Shown one piece after another: positions 9,801 to 21,396 of a DNA stretch of 64,000 bases (the stretch's first letter is position 1; each line of letters begins with the position of its first letter). The stretch comes from Isoetes taiwanensis (Eukaryota; Streptophyta; Lycopodiopsida; Isoetales; Isoetaceae). Below the pieces are notes generated by a model. That model was not told where the DNA came from. It saw only the letters and a list, made by a program, of their open reading frames with translations, and did no database searches. Where the stretch lies: NCBI GenBank assembly GCA_021234155.1, contig JAJEKV010000001.1, positions 807,927 to 871,926 of the forward strand, written 5' to 3'. The translations under genes and the position numbers were made by a program.

Positions 9801-12394
9801 TGGCCCTTATGACCTGCCGCCACTTAAACCCATGTAACTCGTTTTAAAGAAATTTCAATTTTATAATATAACACCATCATTTGAGTCTTCACTTATTTCT
9901 TAATGACCTCGAGAATTTCAAGACCAATGGGCTCACCTATACCTTTGTGGTGATTGCTCAAACATTGGAGAATTTGGCGTTTCGCACCCGTCGTAACTGC
10001 TTCTTCAATCTTTCTAGCATAAAGTGACCTAAACCTTTGCTAAAGTTGGAGGTATTTTTATTTTATCATAGAACACATTGAGTTTTATGTTCCCATGTTT
10101 TTTTGCTATCATCCGACATTGGTGGAAGCCGCCAAACACTATTTTCAATCAAAAAAGCTGCTTGAGGTTCAAGAATTGTTACTCTCTCATTATAACAAGT
10201 TTTGATTTAATTCTTTGTGGCCAATGAGTTGCTAACTATACGAGCTTCACAGTTTCATGATTTTTGGAGTGTTCATAAGTCATGTTAACCTCAATATCTA
10301 CTAAAAAGAATCTACTATACTGAGAATTCACGGACAAAAGTATATGTTAAAATGCTCCAATCACAACCATCCATAACGCCATGTGTGTAATAAATGATCG
10401 TTCTATTTTATATATACATAGAACATAACTCTTATCAACTTACATATAGTGTAACTAGGGTGTAACCATGCAATTTTTGAATTCAAACATGATGTACGCA
10501 AGAAATTCGGATTAACACATTAGAGCATAAAAAAGTTGGGGTCAACTCCATAATTATAGGTCCAAACCTCACAATGATTTAAGTTAGTGATGTTTATTGA
10601 TGAATTCAAGTGGATGTTGTGAAATTTAGCCATGTCATAATATAAATAGACCACATAATATTTCATATATACTTCTTTGGTTCATAGAAAAAGACACTAC
10701 TTTTCCCTAAATATGCCTTTAAAATAGTTCAAAATGTGAGAAATGACATATATAGACACCTCTTATATAGGTTGTATGGTCTTATTGAAAAAAAATACCA
10801 TGAAATCTACTTATTTCTTACTAGGATAAACTTCATATCTGTGTTACTGCTATAAAGCATTGTCATCCAAGTAGAATAATATTACATGTAAGTTATCTTT
10901 CATGTATATTATATTTTTTATGGATGCAAATCTTTCTTGGCAACAGAAATCTTTCGTTGCATGTTAAAGTAACATGTTATTTCAAAGGTTTTAATTTTTA
11001 ATAAGCACGCATCACCATTTATGGTCCACGAGACCAATTGTATATAGAGCATATATCTCTCACTAACCTTATCCATTTTTCTCCAGAGAATGATACTATG
11101 ACTTTTAGCTTCTATCATATGATTTTTGAAAGGTGTAAGTGAAATTCCATGTAGGTTCAATTGGTCATAAATACCTTATAAGTTCTCAATTTTTTGTGCT
11201 TCAACCTTACCCTTAAATTATGCAAACTAACCTAATCAATTAATTTTGTCCTATAGAGAATCATACAAGTAAACTATATGTGAAAGTTGAGATCAAAATT
11301 GATTAAGATGGCACCATTAATGATTTTCAAACTTTCGTCTTTTGGACCAATGATGGTTCAGAATCAACCAAGTAGTAGATTCTATCTTTATTTTTATAGT
11401 AAATGTTTTCCATATTTTTCCTTGGTTCTTTTGCATTGGTTTCTTGACATGGGATATTTTGAGGATGTGATTTTGTAAAGTCACACCTTATAGCACAAAT
11501 CTAAAATAAACATGGAAGATATAATATAATTGATGTTATCTATTCTAGTACAATCCTCAAGATAACTTAACAACAAATATTTTTTGTAAAACAAAGTGGT
11601 CCAAGAGCTACTCATGTCCCAAAACTCAACTTGAAATGGACTAACATAAGGATATTATCAATTTTTAAATGAACTATGGACCAAGAATCGGCGTGTAATG
11701 ATATCGATTTTTTTTTTTTTTTTACTACGCCTTTTGCTCTTTTTACAAGTTTGTTTTTGCATTAGTTTCACATCCTTATAAGCTTTCATAATGTGATTTT
11801 TGGAGGACAACCTAGATTCATATGTAGCAATGTTATCCATTTATATAAATTCCCTAAAATTGAAAAAATAGAAATAAAAGTCAAAACATCAAATTCAAAC
11901 TCAACTAACATTTTCTAGGATGGAGGATCTTGTGAACTACTTATATGCCAAATTTGAACTTAAAATTAATTTCCTTCTCAAAGTTGTTGTTTTATATCAT
12001 TAATCGCCTTTTTGGGAACCAAGATTGGTTCCCGTAAGGCGTAAGACATTTTGACCCTCGGCATGTTTGAATTGCTCTATCTTCCTTCACAAAGTTCCAA
12101 TTGAGATGTGGTTTTGTGCCTTGCTCTATATCTCGTGTAGAAAAATAACATTATAACCAAAAAAATCAAAAAAATCTTTTCATCAAGACAGTTTTTACTT
12201 TGTGTGAACATGAAGCTTTTGGTACTTGACCCCTTTGGGTTTGCTAGAGCATAACTCACAAGAATGGGCTCGATATATTTTTGTGTATTTTTTATGTGAA
12301 GCATGACTGCCATATATGAATTCTTAAAAAGGGTTTGGCTAGTTTTTGCGTTCTTGATTTTATATGATTTTTTTTGTGAACCTTCAAAATGCCC
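9801..12394. mobile_element. Unclassified AT-rich insertion splitting the GT47 pseudogene
   Basis: About 2.6 kb of AT-rich DNA separates the two halves of the GT47 pseudogene. I see no transposase, reverse transcriptase, clear terminal inverted repeats or target-site duplication, so neither the element type nor the exact ends are known. Short open frames (10918-11160, 11287-11478, 11658-11840) show no family resemblance. A strong hairpin at 12005-12041 is the only structured signal. Confidence 0.45.
12005..12041. other. Strong two-part hairpin
   Basis: CGCCTT pairs with AAGGCG on the outside. Inside, GGGAACCA pairs with TGGTTCCC around the loop AGAT. It lies in the DNA separating the GT47 halves. 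No CTRR end follows it, so it is not a standard Helitron terminus. Confidence 0.6.
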
Positions 12395-13040
12395 TTTATG
12401 TTGATTGAGATCTAACAAGGGGTAGTAAGGAATGAAGAAGAGTCGAGCATGTTGGGGGTCCATGGTGCGGGGTAAAGGATAGAGTTTGAAACGCCTAAAA
12501 AAATGACTTCTAGTGTGTATTGAAAAGTTTGATACCATGCATTTTTTGGCAGTACTGGAGAATTTTCCTTCAATCCAAAGCCACCATTTTGAAAATATCG
12601 CACATCCGCTTTTAAAAGTATAAGCTGACCTCCGAAGTCATTGCAAGCTCTAAAGACTAGATCATCATTAAATTCTGGAGGTAAGTCATATACATAGACT
12701 AGCCTACCTTGACAATGGTCAGGGGTATGGGTACCCTTTTCTGATCTAAACAATGTAATAAAACTAGTCCCGAAATAATTGATCTTTAAACCAAATAGTA
12801 CCTCCAAGATGAAAATTACAAGCACTATGTATAATATGCTCAATTTCATACACGAACTGAAACTCTTGCTCTGTTGTTTGGTTGTCTTCAAATTATGGCT
12901 TGTTCCCATCTTCGTCTTGTTGTCCTTCATTTTTTAAACGCCTATCCGTGTAGCGTAGGGATGCCTCAAAAGATGTTGTTTGGTTGTCCCTCAAATTATG
13001 AGTTGTTCCCATCTTCATCTTGTTGTCCTCCATTTTTAAA
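12395..13040 (-). pseudogene. GT47 exostosin-like glycosyltransferase, N-terminal half, broken
   Basis: From the ATG at 12930 on the minus strand the frame gives a type II membrane protein: a basic cytosolic tail of about 27 residues, then a hydrophobic anchor (LSILYIVLVIFILEVLFGL, residues about 29-47) and a lumenal stem. The GT47 start motif CQGRLVYVYDLPPEFNDDL follows at about residues 73-91, then NAWYQTFQYTLEVIF. A frameshift near 12540 breaks the frame; the other frame continues with PQHARLFFIPYYPLLDLNQ (about 12410-12470). This matches the N-terminal third of MUR3-like enzymes of the Golgi. The catalytic half is at 8870-9800. The upstream ATG region is duplicated (see 12873-13083). Confidence 0.8.
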
Positions 13041-13083
13041 TGCCTATGCGTGTATATTACGGGGATGCCTCAAAGATCTGTGA
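12873..13083. repeat. Tandem duplication of the GT47 start region (about 105 bp, 2 copies)
   Basis: TGTTTGGTTGTCTTCAAATT, GTTCCCATCTTCGTCTTGTT, CTCATTTTTAAA-like, CCTATGCGTGTA and GGGATGCCTCAAA occur twice in the same order (about 12866-12975 and 12976-13080). On the minus strand both copies encode a start like MKDNKTKMGTSHNL or MEDNKMKMGTTHNL. The duplication falls exactly over the presumed translation start of the GT47 gene. Confidence 0.8.
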
Positions 13084-13770
13084 CTACACTCGGAGAGAAC
13101 TTGCACATAGTCAAGGTAAGCTTGAATCTAATGCTAGAAGTTCCTGCAAAATTATTTATTTTACGTGTCATGTTGCACATGCACATTTATGACTAATATA
13201 TAATATGTAGCGATAAAAATTTGCTTTGACAAGTAGAATTTATTATTCATAATATCTCATATACTATGTCTCCTTTTCTCATTGGACATAGTAAAGTCCA
13301 CGGATGAATTTAAGACTTTTTACCTTGAAGATGTACAAGCTGGGACCCTTTAGCATTTACAGACCAAACCACTCTCTCGAGTTCATGACAACCTCATTGA
13401 CATCTCATGCAATTTTTCCTTGAAGGAGGGAAAGGCCACCCATATCATAGATGGCCTTGGACATCTCTAAGTTTGTCTAGTTCATGGCAAGTGCCCTTGC
13501 GCTCTCTAATGTTTCCTCAAAGCATTGAATAAATGTTGGAGCAGCAAAACATTTCCTAGGAAGTTTAAGTGTTGTACACTGACATCTCATAAATTTCTTG
13601 TCAGTTCACTCAACTGCTCAATATGTAGCATAATAACAGAAGGTTTTCTTTATGTTTTTGTACGCTTTTCACTAAGGTTTTCCTATGATTTCGTGATGTA
13701 TTCAAATGGATGTACTAATGCGTACATCTAGAGTGCACCATTTCTGAGCCATTGATTTTAGCCTTTTTTT
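13084..13770. other. Stretch without recognisable gene
   Basis: AT-rich DNA upstream of the GT47 pseudogene. One 68-residue plus-strand frame (13525-13731) has no recognisable motif. A promoter for the former GT47 gene could lie here, but I cannot point to a convincing TATA box and start pair. Confidence 0.4.
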
Positions 13771-13771
13771 T

Positions 13772-14060
13772 TCAATGGTCAACAACCAATGGCTCACAAC
13801 AAAAGCCCTTTTTTTGCGTGTGGTGCATAATGGTCAACAACCAACGATAGCTCACAACAAAGCCCTCTTTTTTGTGTGTGTGGTGCATAATGGGCACATG
13901 AGGGGCTTGAAAATCAATGGCTCACAACAAAGCCTTTTTTTTTTTTTTTTTTTTTTGCGTGTGGTGCATAATGGTCAACAACCAATGGCTCACAACAAAA
14001 GCCCTCTTTTTGTGTGTGTGGTGCATAATGGGCACATGAAGCGGCTTGAAGGCGCATGTA
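13772..14060. repeat. Tandem repeat with GGTCAACAACCAATGGCTCA units
   Basis: Four copies of a 65-100 bp unit occur here: TGGTCAACAACCAATGGCTC, ACAACAAAAGCCC, a T-run of variable length, GTGTGGTGCATAATGG. The third contains a 22-base T run (13937-13958). Two units add a GCACATGA(G/A)GGGCTTGA block, so a higher-order pair of about 190 bp is repeated. The 106-residue open frame through it is a repeat product. Confidence 0.8.
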
Positions 14061-14599
14061 GTAGCCAGCCGCCGGCAACACATTTCTTATCATAACTTCG
14101 ATAGAGCTCGCTTTGAGATGATTTTTATTGCGTTGGAAAGCTCTCTCCGAGATTTTTTATAGTGTATGATATGGATATGTTTGGTTAAGTTATTTATGCT
14201 AAAACAGCAATTTTTGGTCGGGTTTGGTAGGCTTTCACATCCTACCAAGCTGATTTATCTGATTGTGCTATTGGATATTGTTTTATGGCTCATTCCGAAT
14301 GAAGCTTGCAAAAAATTACCATGCATTTTTAGATTTTGAGGCAGTTATTAAGCAAATTCCAAGGCTTCTAGATCCTTGTGCTAACAAGCAGAAAAGTTTT
14401 CCACTTTGGTTTCTCACCACAAGAATCCATGGAGGCCAAAGGCTGCTGTTAAATTCCAGTTGAAAAATGTTTGTGTATGGGTGTTGCAAATTTTATGACT
14501 TTCAGAATAATGGGATCAATCTGCTCTATCTTTATGGTAACTTTTACTTATGTTTTATTTGTTTTATTGTGATGAAATTCAAAAGCTACAGGTGATGAA

Positions 14600-14890
14600 A
14601 GCCTCAAATGAATTCTAGTTTTTTTCTGGTTTGAATTCTAAAATTTTTGTCTCAAATGAATTCTAGTTTTTTTCTGGTTTGAATTCTAAAATTTTTGTCA
14701 CATGGGGTGACATCCCTAAGGCCCGAAGGCCAAATTTTTTTTTTGCAACACAAACCATTAACATCCAACATATTAAAATTAAATCCCCCAACACATAACA
14801 ACCAACACATAAATCCCCCAACACATAACAACCAACACATAACAACTATTGACATTAACAACCAACACATAACTACCATTGACATTAATT
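14600..14890. repeat. Two short tandem repeats
   Basis: A perfect 50-bp unit (CTCAAATGAATTCTAG, TTTTTTTCTGGTTTGAATTC, TAAAATTTTTGT) is present twice at about 14602-14700. At about 14775-14890 the motif AACACATAACAACCAACACA with AATCCCCC or ATTGACATTAA is repeated four times. Both suggest replication slippage. No coding signal is seen in 14061-15590. Confidence 0.8.
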
Positions 14891-15612
14891 AACATAACCA
14901 TTGGGTCCAGCAAATTTAAATTAAAATCCCCCTTAAACCCCCTTTGGTTTGGGTGCATATTCACACGGGGGGTGACTCTGGGCAACGAGAGCTGTTGGAT
15001 AGGCATATTCACCCCTTATTCCTTAATCTACACCGTACGTAAAGTTCCTCGTTTGTGGGGTATGCAAGTACAAAATTTGCTATACTGTTTAGGGATGTCT
15101 GCCATCTAGACAAGGCTAGATGAACATGGCAAAACATAAAAATAGAGATGTTAAAACTGAAATCAAAACATTATGCTTAACCTGGCATCCTATTCCAAAC
15201 AAAAAAAGAGCTTTTGCGAGACCTTTAACTTATGCATAGAAAAACCAGCAAATCAAGAGCTAAAAGAAGACCAAAAACAAGAAAGCAAAAATTTATAAGC
15301 AAAACATTTGTAGAGAAGGTTGATCACTAGTTTCTCGGTTTGGGTGATTTGTCTTCAACATCCTGGTAGAGGTCAAGAACGGGCCGCCTCTCTTGCAATT
15401 GCTATGAGTAAAAAGAACTATGCAGGTTGATTATTGCAGAGAAGTCCTATGGGCCTCATGACAACATCATATTTTAAAGATGCGGTGGAGAATGCCCTCG
15501 ACATAAAAGAACTTCTTATTCTTATTGTAATATATCATAAATAATTCCTAGTAACTCATAACCTTACCTACAACCTCAATCATGCAAATAAAATGCTTCC
15601 TTTCCAATCCTT

Positions 15613-16780
15613 AAGCTCCATAGATAAGAAGAGAGGAGAGTCGCCTTCCTCTCCAATCCGCACTCATCACCTCCAAATCCCGGTGCCCGCAGATATTAGG
15701 AAAGTGCTAGCAAGGCAGGACAATCCATTTCAAAATTTCTGGAAAAAGATCTCGCACAAATCGATTTTTTTTTCTCCTCTCTCGCGGAGATAACTGGATC
15801 TTTTTGGGAAATGGTAACCACAAACGTGGTTCTTTTTTTGATGTTTTTGCATTATTTCCATCTCCTTTCTTGAAGATGGTCACGAAATGGTTTGCCCAAT
15901 TGGGACACCGGCCTATAAGGTGAAGAGAAGAATAGTTTCTCAAAGAAGATTCGTGTTGTGGAGATGTGACATCATGTAATTTTTGCGTTGAAAACCCCCT
16001 CGATCCGAATGGAATTTCTTGGAATGAATTCTATTTTGCCATTATCTCTTCACTCTTTTCTTACTAGCGGGAAGATCCAGTCTTTGCAAATGATGATTAG
16101 AAAGATTATGTTTTGTCGAGAGCTATGCAGATGAATCCGTAATTATTGATTTATATTGAAGAGGCAGTTGATAATTAGATATATGGCAGCAGCTAAAAAT
16201 CTAAATGCTTAAGTAATGAAGCTTGAGCATAGAAGATTGAGCAATGTAAGCACCTAGGTTTCTTTTTAAGCACGCTAAGTTTTGAGAAGCCACTCAAATA
16301 CTTAAATTTGGGTGAAAATTTGGTCCGATGCCAAATTACCTTGGCTTTCCATATGGAATTAGCATGCCGATATCGCTATGTCCGAGCATGTGCTTCTTCG
16401 TGTAATCGATATGCCTGTTCGTGTCATATTTTCGTTGTCTTATAGTCTAAGGACGATATCTTCTTTCTACTTCAGCAATTCGGGGTTATTTGTGTGTTTC
16501 TCGTGCCAACAGAATTATTTCGGGAGCCATTGGCTCTTCCCGGGATCATCTTAAACCTTCGGGTTCCGATGTGGAGAGACATCTCTGTGCCTTAATGCAG
16601 ATTTGCTATTAGAGCTTTTAATAAGTTTCTGCAGTTAAGGGAATGAAGATGTTGAGTCTACTCCTGTAGTAGTTCTCTTGCTGTAATGAAGCATTGTAAT
16701 TTCTTTTCTATATAATATAAAAAAAAACCACCACCGTTCTCTCAAAAAAAAAAAAAAAAAAAAAAAAAAAGCTCCATAGA
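15613..16780 (+). mobile_element. Short LINE-like insertion with poly(A) and target-site duplication
   Basis: A 27-base A run (16744-16770) ends a 1.15 kb segment. The 12-base AAGCTCCATAGA at 15613-15624 is repeated directly after the A run (16769-16780), as expected for a target-site duplication made by LINE machinery. Near the 5' end, NPFQNFWKKISHKSIFFS resembles the start of plant LINE ORF1 proteins, and the 3' part looks like an untranslated tail with ATAATATAAAAA before the A run. The middle (endonuclease and reverse transcriptase) is missing, so this is an internally deleted, non-autonomous copy. Confidence 0.7.
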
Positions 16781-17450
16781 CACATTAACAACACCGATCT
16801 ACATGTAGCAATATCTAGATCCTAAGGGTTTTACCTAAACCTGAATGTTCGACAACCTTTTTCTTTGGTTCCACATCATTTCACCCAGTTATAAATATAT
16901 TAGAGCTACATATTCGATGTTCCAAAAGATTTGAGAACATACACTCATTTGCCTCCACAAATGAAAAGCAAAGACTTTTGACACCTCCAAATGAACTGTA
17001 GTTATCAATTTAAAAGCAATATAAAGAAAGAAAAAAGTGGGTGCAAAGAAAATATAGACCCTAAAGCATGTTTAAATGCCTATGCTCACAATGAGGAAAG
17101 AAAATATAGTAACGGACCAAATAAGGACTTCTAGAGAAAGGTATCTAGCTATATGTATGGTCAAGGTCTTCTAATGGAACGTATCTAGCTATATCTGTTC
17201 TAAATATCATGTTTATTTGAAAGTTCATGGTACCTCTTTCCATGTCACAAATTTCTAGATACCATGAAATCTAACACTATAAGTAATAGCTAGACACAGC
17301 AAAATAGGGATCTCTAATGGCACGGAAAAGCAAACATCAAGCAACAATGGAAAATGAAACAAAGTAATATTACATAACAACAATCTCATAATATGCAACT
17401 TAAAGAAGACAATCTGCAACTCTAAATCTTGGTTGGTTTATGACATAGTA
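16781..17450. other. Stretch without recognisable gene
   Basis: AT-rich DNA between two LINE insertions. TATCTAGCTATAT occurs twice (about 17144 and 17186) in a short imperfect duplication. No ORF, RNA gene or element end could be supported. Confidence 0.4.
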
Positions 17451-18057
17451 TAGCGCTCCAGGCTTCTGTGTTGTTTGTTATGATATTTCTTATGAGGCAG
17501 TTTTGAAGCCCCTCCTATCTCAGCTAGGAGAGACTTTGGAATAATGAAAGGTAAGCATGAATTCTTCCAGAATGATGCTAGGGATTTGCAACGGGGCTTT
17601 TTGGACGGGAGACCAAGGAGGCCTAACAGCTGATCAGGGCTTATTGGAGTTTGGACTTATGCCTTAGATAGCAGGAAAAAGATTGGCATGTGGACCACTC
17701 CATCTGGAGGAGGCCTATAGGGACTGCATATTGCTTGGAAGATGGGTGACTACTCCATAGTACATTTTGGTAATGGGGTGCAGAAGCCCTTTAGTACCGC
17801 AAGATGGAGCATCTCCGGGTCAAGTTAACGCTACGGGAAGATACTTGTCTTTTTTTCTTTCTTTCCGCTTAACTAGGGTATCTATGGGTGGGGAGCTTCA
17901 AGTTGTTCATGCTTCAATAATCGCTGGGATCTCTATGTAGCCAAGATGGTGTGAACGCATGTAGCTGGAATTTGTTCCAAGTTTGGGCTGCAACATCTAG
18001 TTGGAAGGTGTATATAATGATTATCTTTGAAATGCAACAAGCTTTCTTCTATAGTAC
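17451..18057 (+). mobile_element. Left half of an A-tailed element interrupted by a LINE
   Basis: Sequence up to CTTCTATAGTACT (18046-18058) appears to continue at 20448 after the nested minus-strand LINE, because that site is duplicated on both sides of the LINE. The joined segment ends in an A-rich tail at about 21106-21140, so it is probably the 3' part of a plus-strand retroposon. The 5' boundary is a guess and no coding domain was recognised. Confidence 0.35.
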
Positions 18058-18429
18058 TTTTTTTTTTTTTTTTTTTTTGAAGGACGACAAGCTTTATTCA
18101 CCAACTAAAACCAGAGCAACATAAAATGCAAAGACAGGATTATAACCCCGGTGGACAAACCGATCCAACGAAAAGCACAACCACCGCCTATGCAAAAAGA
18201 ATTAATGAAGGTAAGTAGTATGCAGATCAAGATTTCTTCTCTTGAGCAAGAGAAGAACAATTGTAAGCCATAACAATTTTATTTTGCTTTAATCGAAGAA
18301 CAATCTCATCCTGCGAGTATCTACGCCCTTAAAGATAAACAACCTCCTTCTCTTCCAGATTGACCATAAAAAGCCAGCCCACATGCGAGATGAAAAGCTC
18401 GTTTCCGTAGTTTGGGCCAAGCATCGGGA

Positions 18430-18660
18430 TAGATAGCAAGCAAAATTTGGCGGCTAGATCTAGACGTGCCAAATAGGGTCAACAACCAAGATCATTCCTG
18501 GCCGGCCACAAAAAAAAACAATGCTCAATACTCTCAATCCTTTGCTGGCATAAAGGACGAGCTCAAATCCGATTATCCATTTTATGGACTAAACTGTTGA
18601 CTCGAGGCATCTATGGATCACTTGCCACCACGTAACTACTACTTTGGGATGAAGCGACTT
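18430..18660 (-). pseudogene. Reverse-transcriptase zinc-binding domain (zf-RVT) of a LINE
   Basis: Minus-strand frames give SLHPKVVVTWWQVIHRCLE, then RPLCQQRIESIEHCFFLWPA and RLDLAAKFCLLSI. This is the layout of the zf-RVT domain found after the reverse transcriptase in plant LINE ORF2: a tryptophan-rich lead, a C..C pair and an H-C pair. A stop codon and a one-base shift interrupt it. It is the 3' coding end of the LINE at 18058-20434. Confidence 0.65.
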
Positions 18661-18944
18661 ATCCCATACCCATATCCAAACACTCTTCCATTGTGGTCGA
18701 GGGACTGAAGATGCCACCTATTAGATGGAGGCAGGATTTCGGGATCGCAAAAAGCAATTTATACATGTAAGACACAAGCCGCCTCGGCCGGATATCCCGA
18801 TGGCAACCCCATACGACTACCTCAATCACGTGGACCCGAGAATCCCGTGGCAACAATGCAGCAATATGATTCCAGATTACTCTGTCCCATCTATACAACA
18901 AGAACTTTGTTCTAAATGCTTCCCATGACATGAGATGACCAGAC

Positions 18945-19529
18945 TCATACCAAGCTGCAATAGTGCTGATACCAGCTGCTACCCATCGTCGTTGTGTCTT
19001 TGGATGAACAACCACACTTAGAAGCACATTCTTTGGAGTGTCCTGCAACGGAATCCACCAGCATGGAGCGGACAACTGAAGACATGCCAACAGAGGTAGG
19101 CGGCATAGAGGAAGAAGGGACCATTGCAGGGCGATCTCTCTTAGCATGAAAATTTGCAAATAAAGCAAGTTGAGGAAATAAATCAGCAAGCTGAGGACCA
19201 TTGAACAACTGCAAAGCATACTTCAGAAAGATAGGGCCACTTTTCACAACCACACAGTCAGGAAGACCGCGACCAGAAGGAAGAGAAACACAAATTTTAG
19301 CACCATCAACAATAGAATGGGCTAGATGAGTACCCAGACCATTAGCAATACTGATAAGAAACTCCGGCACCAAGAGATCAGGAGGAAGATTAGGAATAGA
19401 AAACCAACATGGCATCCTAAGAGCGTGAGTCGCATGGGAGAAAATCCAAGCGAAAGTAAGGCTGGTACAAAATATAATCACTCCACATTGGGTCCGGACC
19501 ACGTGCCACCAGCCGCTCCACGTACCCAC
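18945..19529 (-). pseudogene. LINE ORF1-like protein with DUF4283-type domain
   Basis: The 194-residue frame contains GTWSGWWHVVRTQ at the start, CWFSIPNLPPDLLVPEFLI (about 40-58), SIANGLGTHL and DGAKICVSLPSGRGLPDCVV. This is the pattern of the DUF4283 nucleic-acid-binding region in plant LINE and related ORF1 proteins. The usual zinc knuckle is not visible. The frame then runs into remnants of ORF2, marking an internal deletion. The first methionine is not necessarily the true start, because the domain should extend further 5'. Confidence 0.6.
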
Positions 19530-19599
19530 AAGATCATAAAAACGATCAAAAAGAACTTCTTATCCAAAGATCTTTAAAGTACGCGATAAGGTGGCAACC

Positions 19600-20434
19600 C
19601 TAATCTCCAAGATGACCACCAACCAATAGCCAAGCTTCCTACTCTCAAGAAATGCTCAAAGATATTGACCAACCACACCAAACGACAACAAGTTACTAAT
19701 ACACTTCTTGTGTAAGTCATGATCAATCTCGACCACATTGTACCCGTGACGCTATTCTTACACATTTAGGGCTGATAGAAAACTTCAATGAAGGTAACCG
19801 GTGCTAACTCGAAGCCCCTTTGCTCGCAACTCACCCAAAAGATTATCGAGATCTCTTTTATTATCCCGAATCATCACATCAATAGTCTGTAGCAATACAC
19901 ACAAGCAGACGTAGTTGATGATAAGTCCTTCTTGATCCAATCACTAAAGCGTTCCCCTACTAGCATTTACTCAGAAGTTAAGGACCTCCAAGGAAGTGAA
20001 CGGGACTGATCTTTGTGAGAATTGGCACCAGCTGGCGCCGAGGCACCATCCACGGAAGCATTACCGCTATTCAAAGCACTTCGGTGCACCAGCCGAGGGT
20101 GCCAAAGCAGGAAAATCACTGTCCCGAAGACATTCTCACTATAAGCCGAGGTTTAACATGCAACGCTTAAATTTGCCCCTTTTGACCGCATGGATACAGA
20201 GGGGAGGTTTTGCAGCTTTGGAAGTTGTCGCCATAGAGCCGAAACTGTCAGGGCCAAAAAGGCTATCAGCCGGAACCTAAAATCTGCGAAATTACAAACC
20301 ATTAGAAAGAGATCTGAATCAGCTTTCCAAAGAGCCAAAAAACACCGTAATTCGAGATCTGTAGCTCAAGATATGAACACAAACGTAAAGCAGCCTCCGG
20401 CAGAAACCCTAGGGCGCATCCATATCACCTAGCT
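19600..20434 (-). other. Putative 5' leader of the minus-strand LINE
   Basis: This GC-richer stretch on the minus strand begins AGCTAGGTGATATGGATGCG just inside the right target-site duplication. Short frames in both directions (19996-20280, 20153-20338, 20190-20432) show no recognised domain. I read it as the untranslated leader and ORF1 start of the LINE. Confidence 0.4.
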
Positions 20435-20447
20435 CTTCTGTAGTACT

Positions 20448-21140
20448 CTTCACTTCAGGAAAGTATGAATCGCTTGCTTTTACTCTTCTCGGGAAAAAAG
20501 GTATGGTCCATAGTACTTCTGCTGTAACAAAGAGGGTGAGGCAGTTATTAGAATGGGGTGACAGGTACTTTAGACTCGAAGGTCATTTCTTTTATGCTTA
20601 CTCATAGTATCTTGCAAGTGGGAAGACGGGAATTGTTTTCTTTAGTACCTGTTTATCACATGGAAAAGGATGGAGAAGCAAGTGGAATCTTAGGGATGCT
20701 CTTTTAATCGGAAGTATCCGTGCTGAAAGACCTTGTTCTTCCAAGTATATATTTCGGTTTGAGTTTTAAGATATGGATGAATTTTGTCTAGTAGGGCTCC
20801 ATGACTATAGCTGAATTCCTGTAGTAGTTGCAGCGGATGGGAAGAGGGCCATGCCCTCTAGTACTGGTTGATTTGAAGGCGGACACTCATATCCTTCTGT
20901 TCGTGAAGAGGAAGAGGTCAAGGTTGCTTTGACCATAGTGCAAAGACATCATCTTATGATGGCCTCCAGCATGGTGATTGCTTCAAATGTGCTAATTCTT
21001 CCTACTTAATCCATTCGGGATTCTGTGGTAAAATTCTTCCTATCAGGCCTATTGTGGAGCCTCAAATAAATGTAATCCATTTACTATTAATATAAAAATC
21101 TTACCCTTAAAAAAAAATAAAAAAAATAAAAGAAAAAATC
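20448..21140 (+). mobile_element. Right half of the interrupted A-tailed element
   Basis: This continues the 17451-18057 segment after the nested LINE. It ends with AATATAAAAATCTTACCC and an A-rich tail broken by T and G (about 21106-21140). No ORF with a recognised domain is seen. The matching outer target-site duplication was not found. Confidence 0.35.
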
Positions 21141-21396
21141 TTGAGGTTTAAATAAAAACTATACTTTAGCAGATATCTATCTAGGCCTCAAATCTTGAAA
21201 CTTTGAATTTTTTTGTCGGCTCACCTGGATACTGCTTCGTGCTCCTTATAAGGAACAGGACCCAATTAGGCACACGTATAGCTCTTTCCACATGAGCTTC
21301 CATGGCGCTATAAAATCTATTTCTCTTGTTTCTAATTTCCTGAAATATGCAGATAGAATTACAAAAATAGGCATTTTACATGACTAAAGGGGGATC

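Larger units (their letters stand above)
18058..20434 (-). mobile_element. Internally deleted LINE (L1-type), minus strand, with target-site duplication
   Basis: The minus-strand poly(A) tail is the T run at about 18058-18079. The left flank CTTCTATAGTACT (18046-18058) and right flank CTTCTGTAGTACT (20435-20447) match at 12 of 13 bases, which fits a target-site duplication. Going 5' to 3' on the minus strand there is a GC-richer leader (about 19600-20434), an ORF1-like part with a DUF4283-type domain (19110-19529), and then directly a reverse-transcriptase zinc-binding domain (18430-18660). Endonuclease and reverse transcriptase are absent, so the copy is non-autonomous. It sits inside another A-tailed element. 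Confidence 0.75.
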
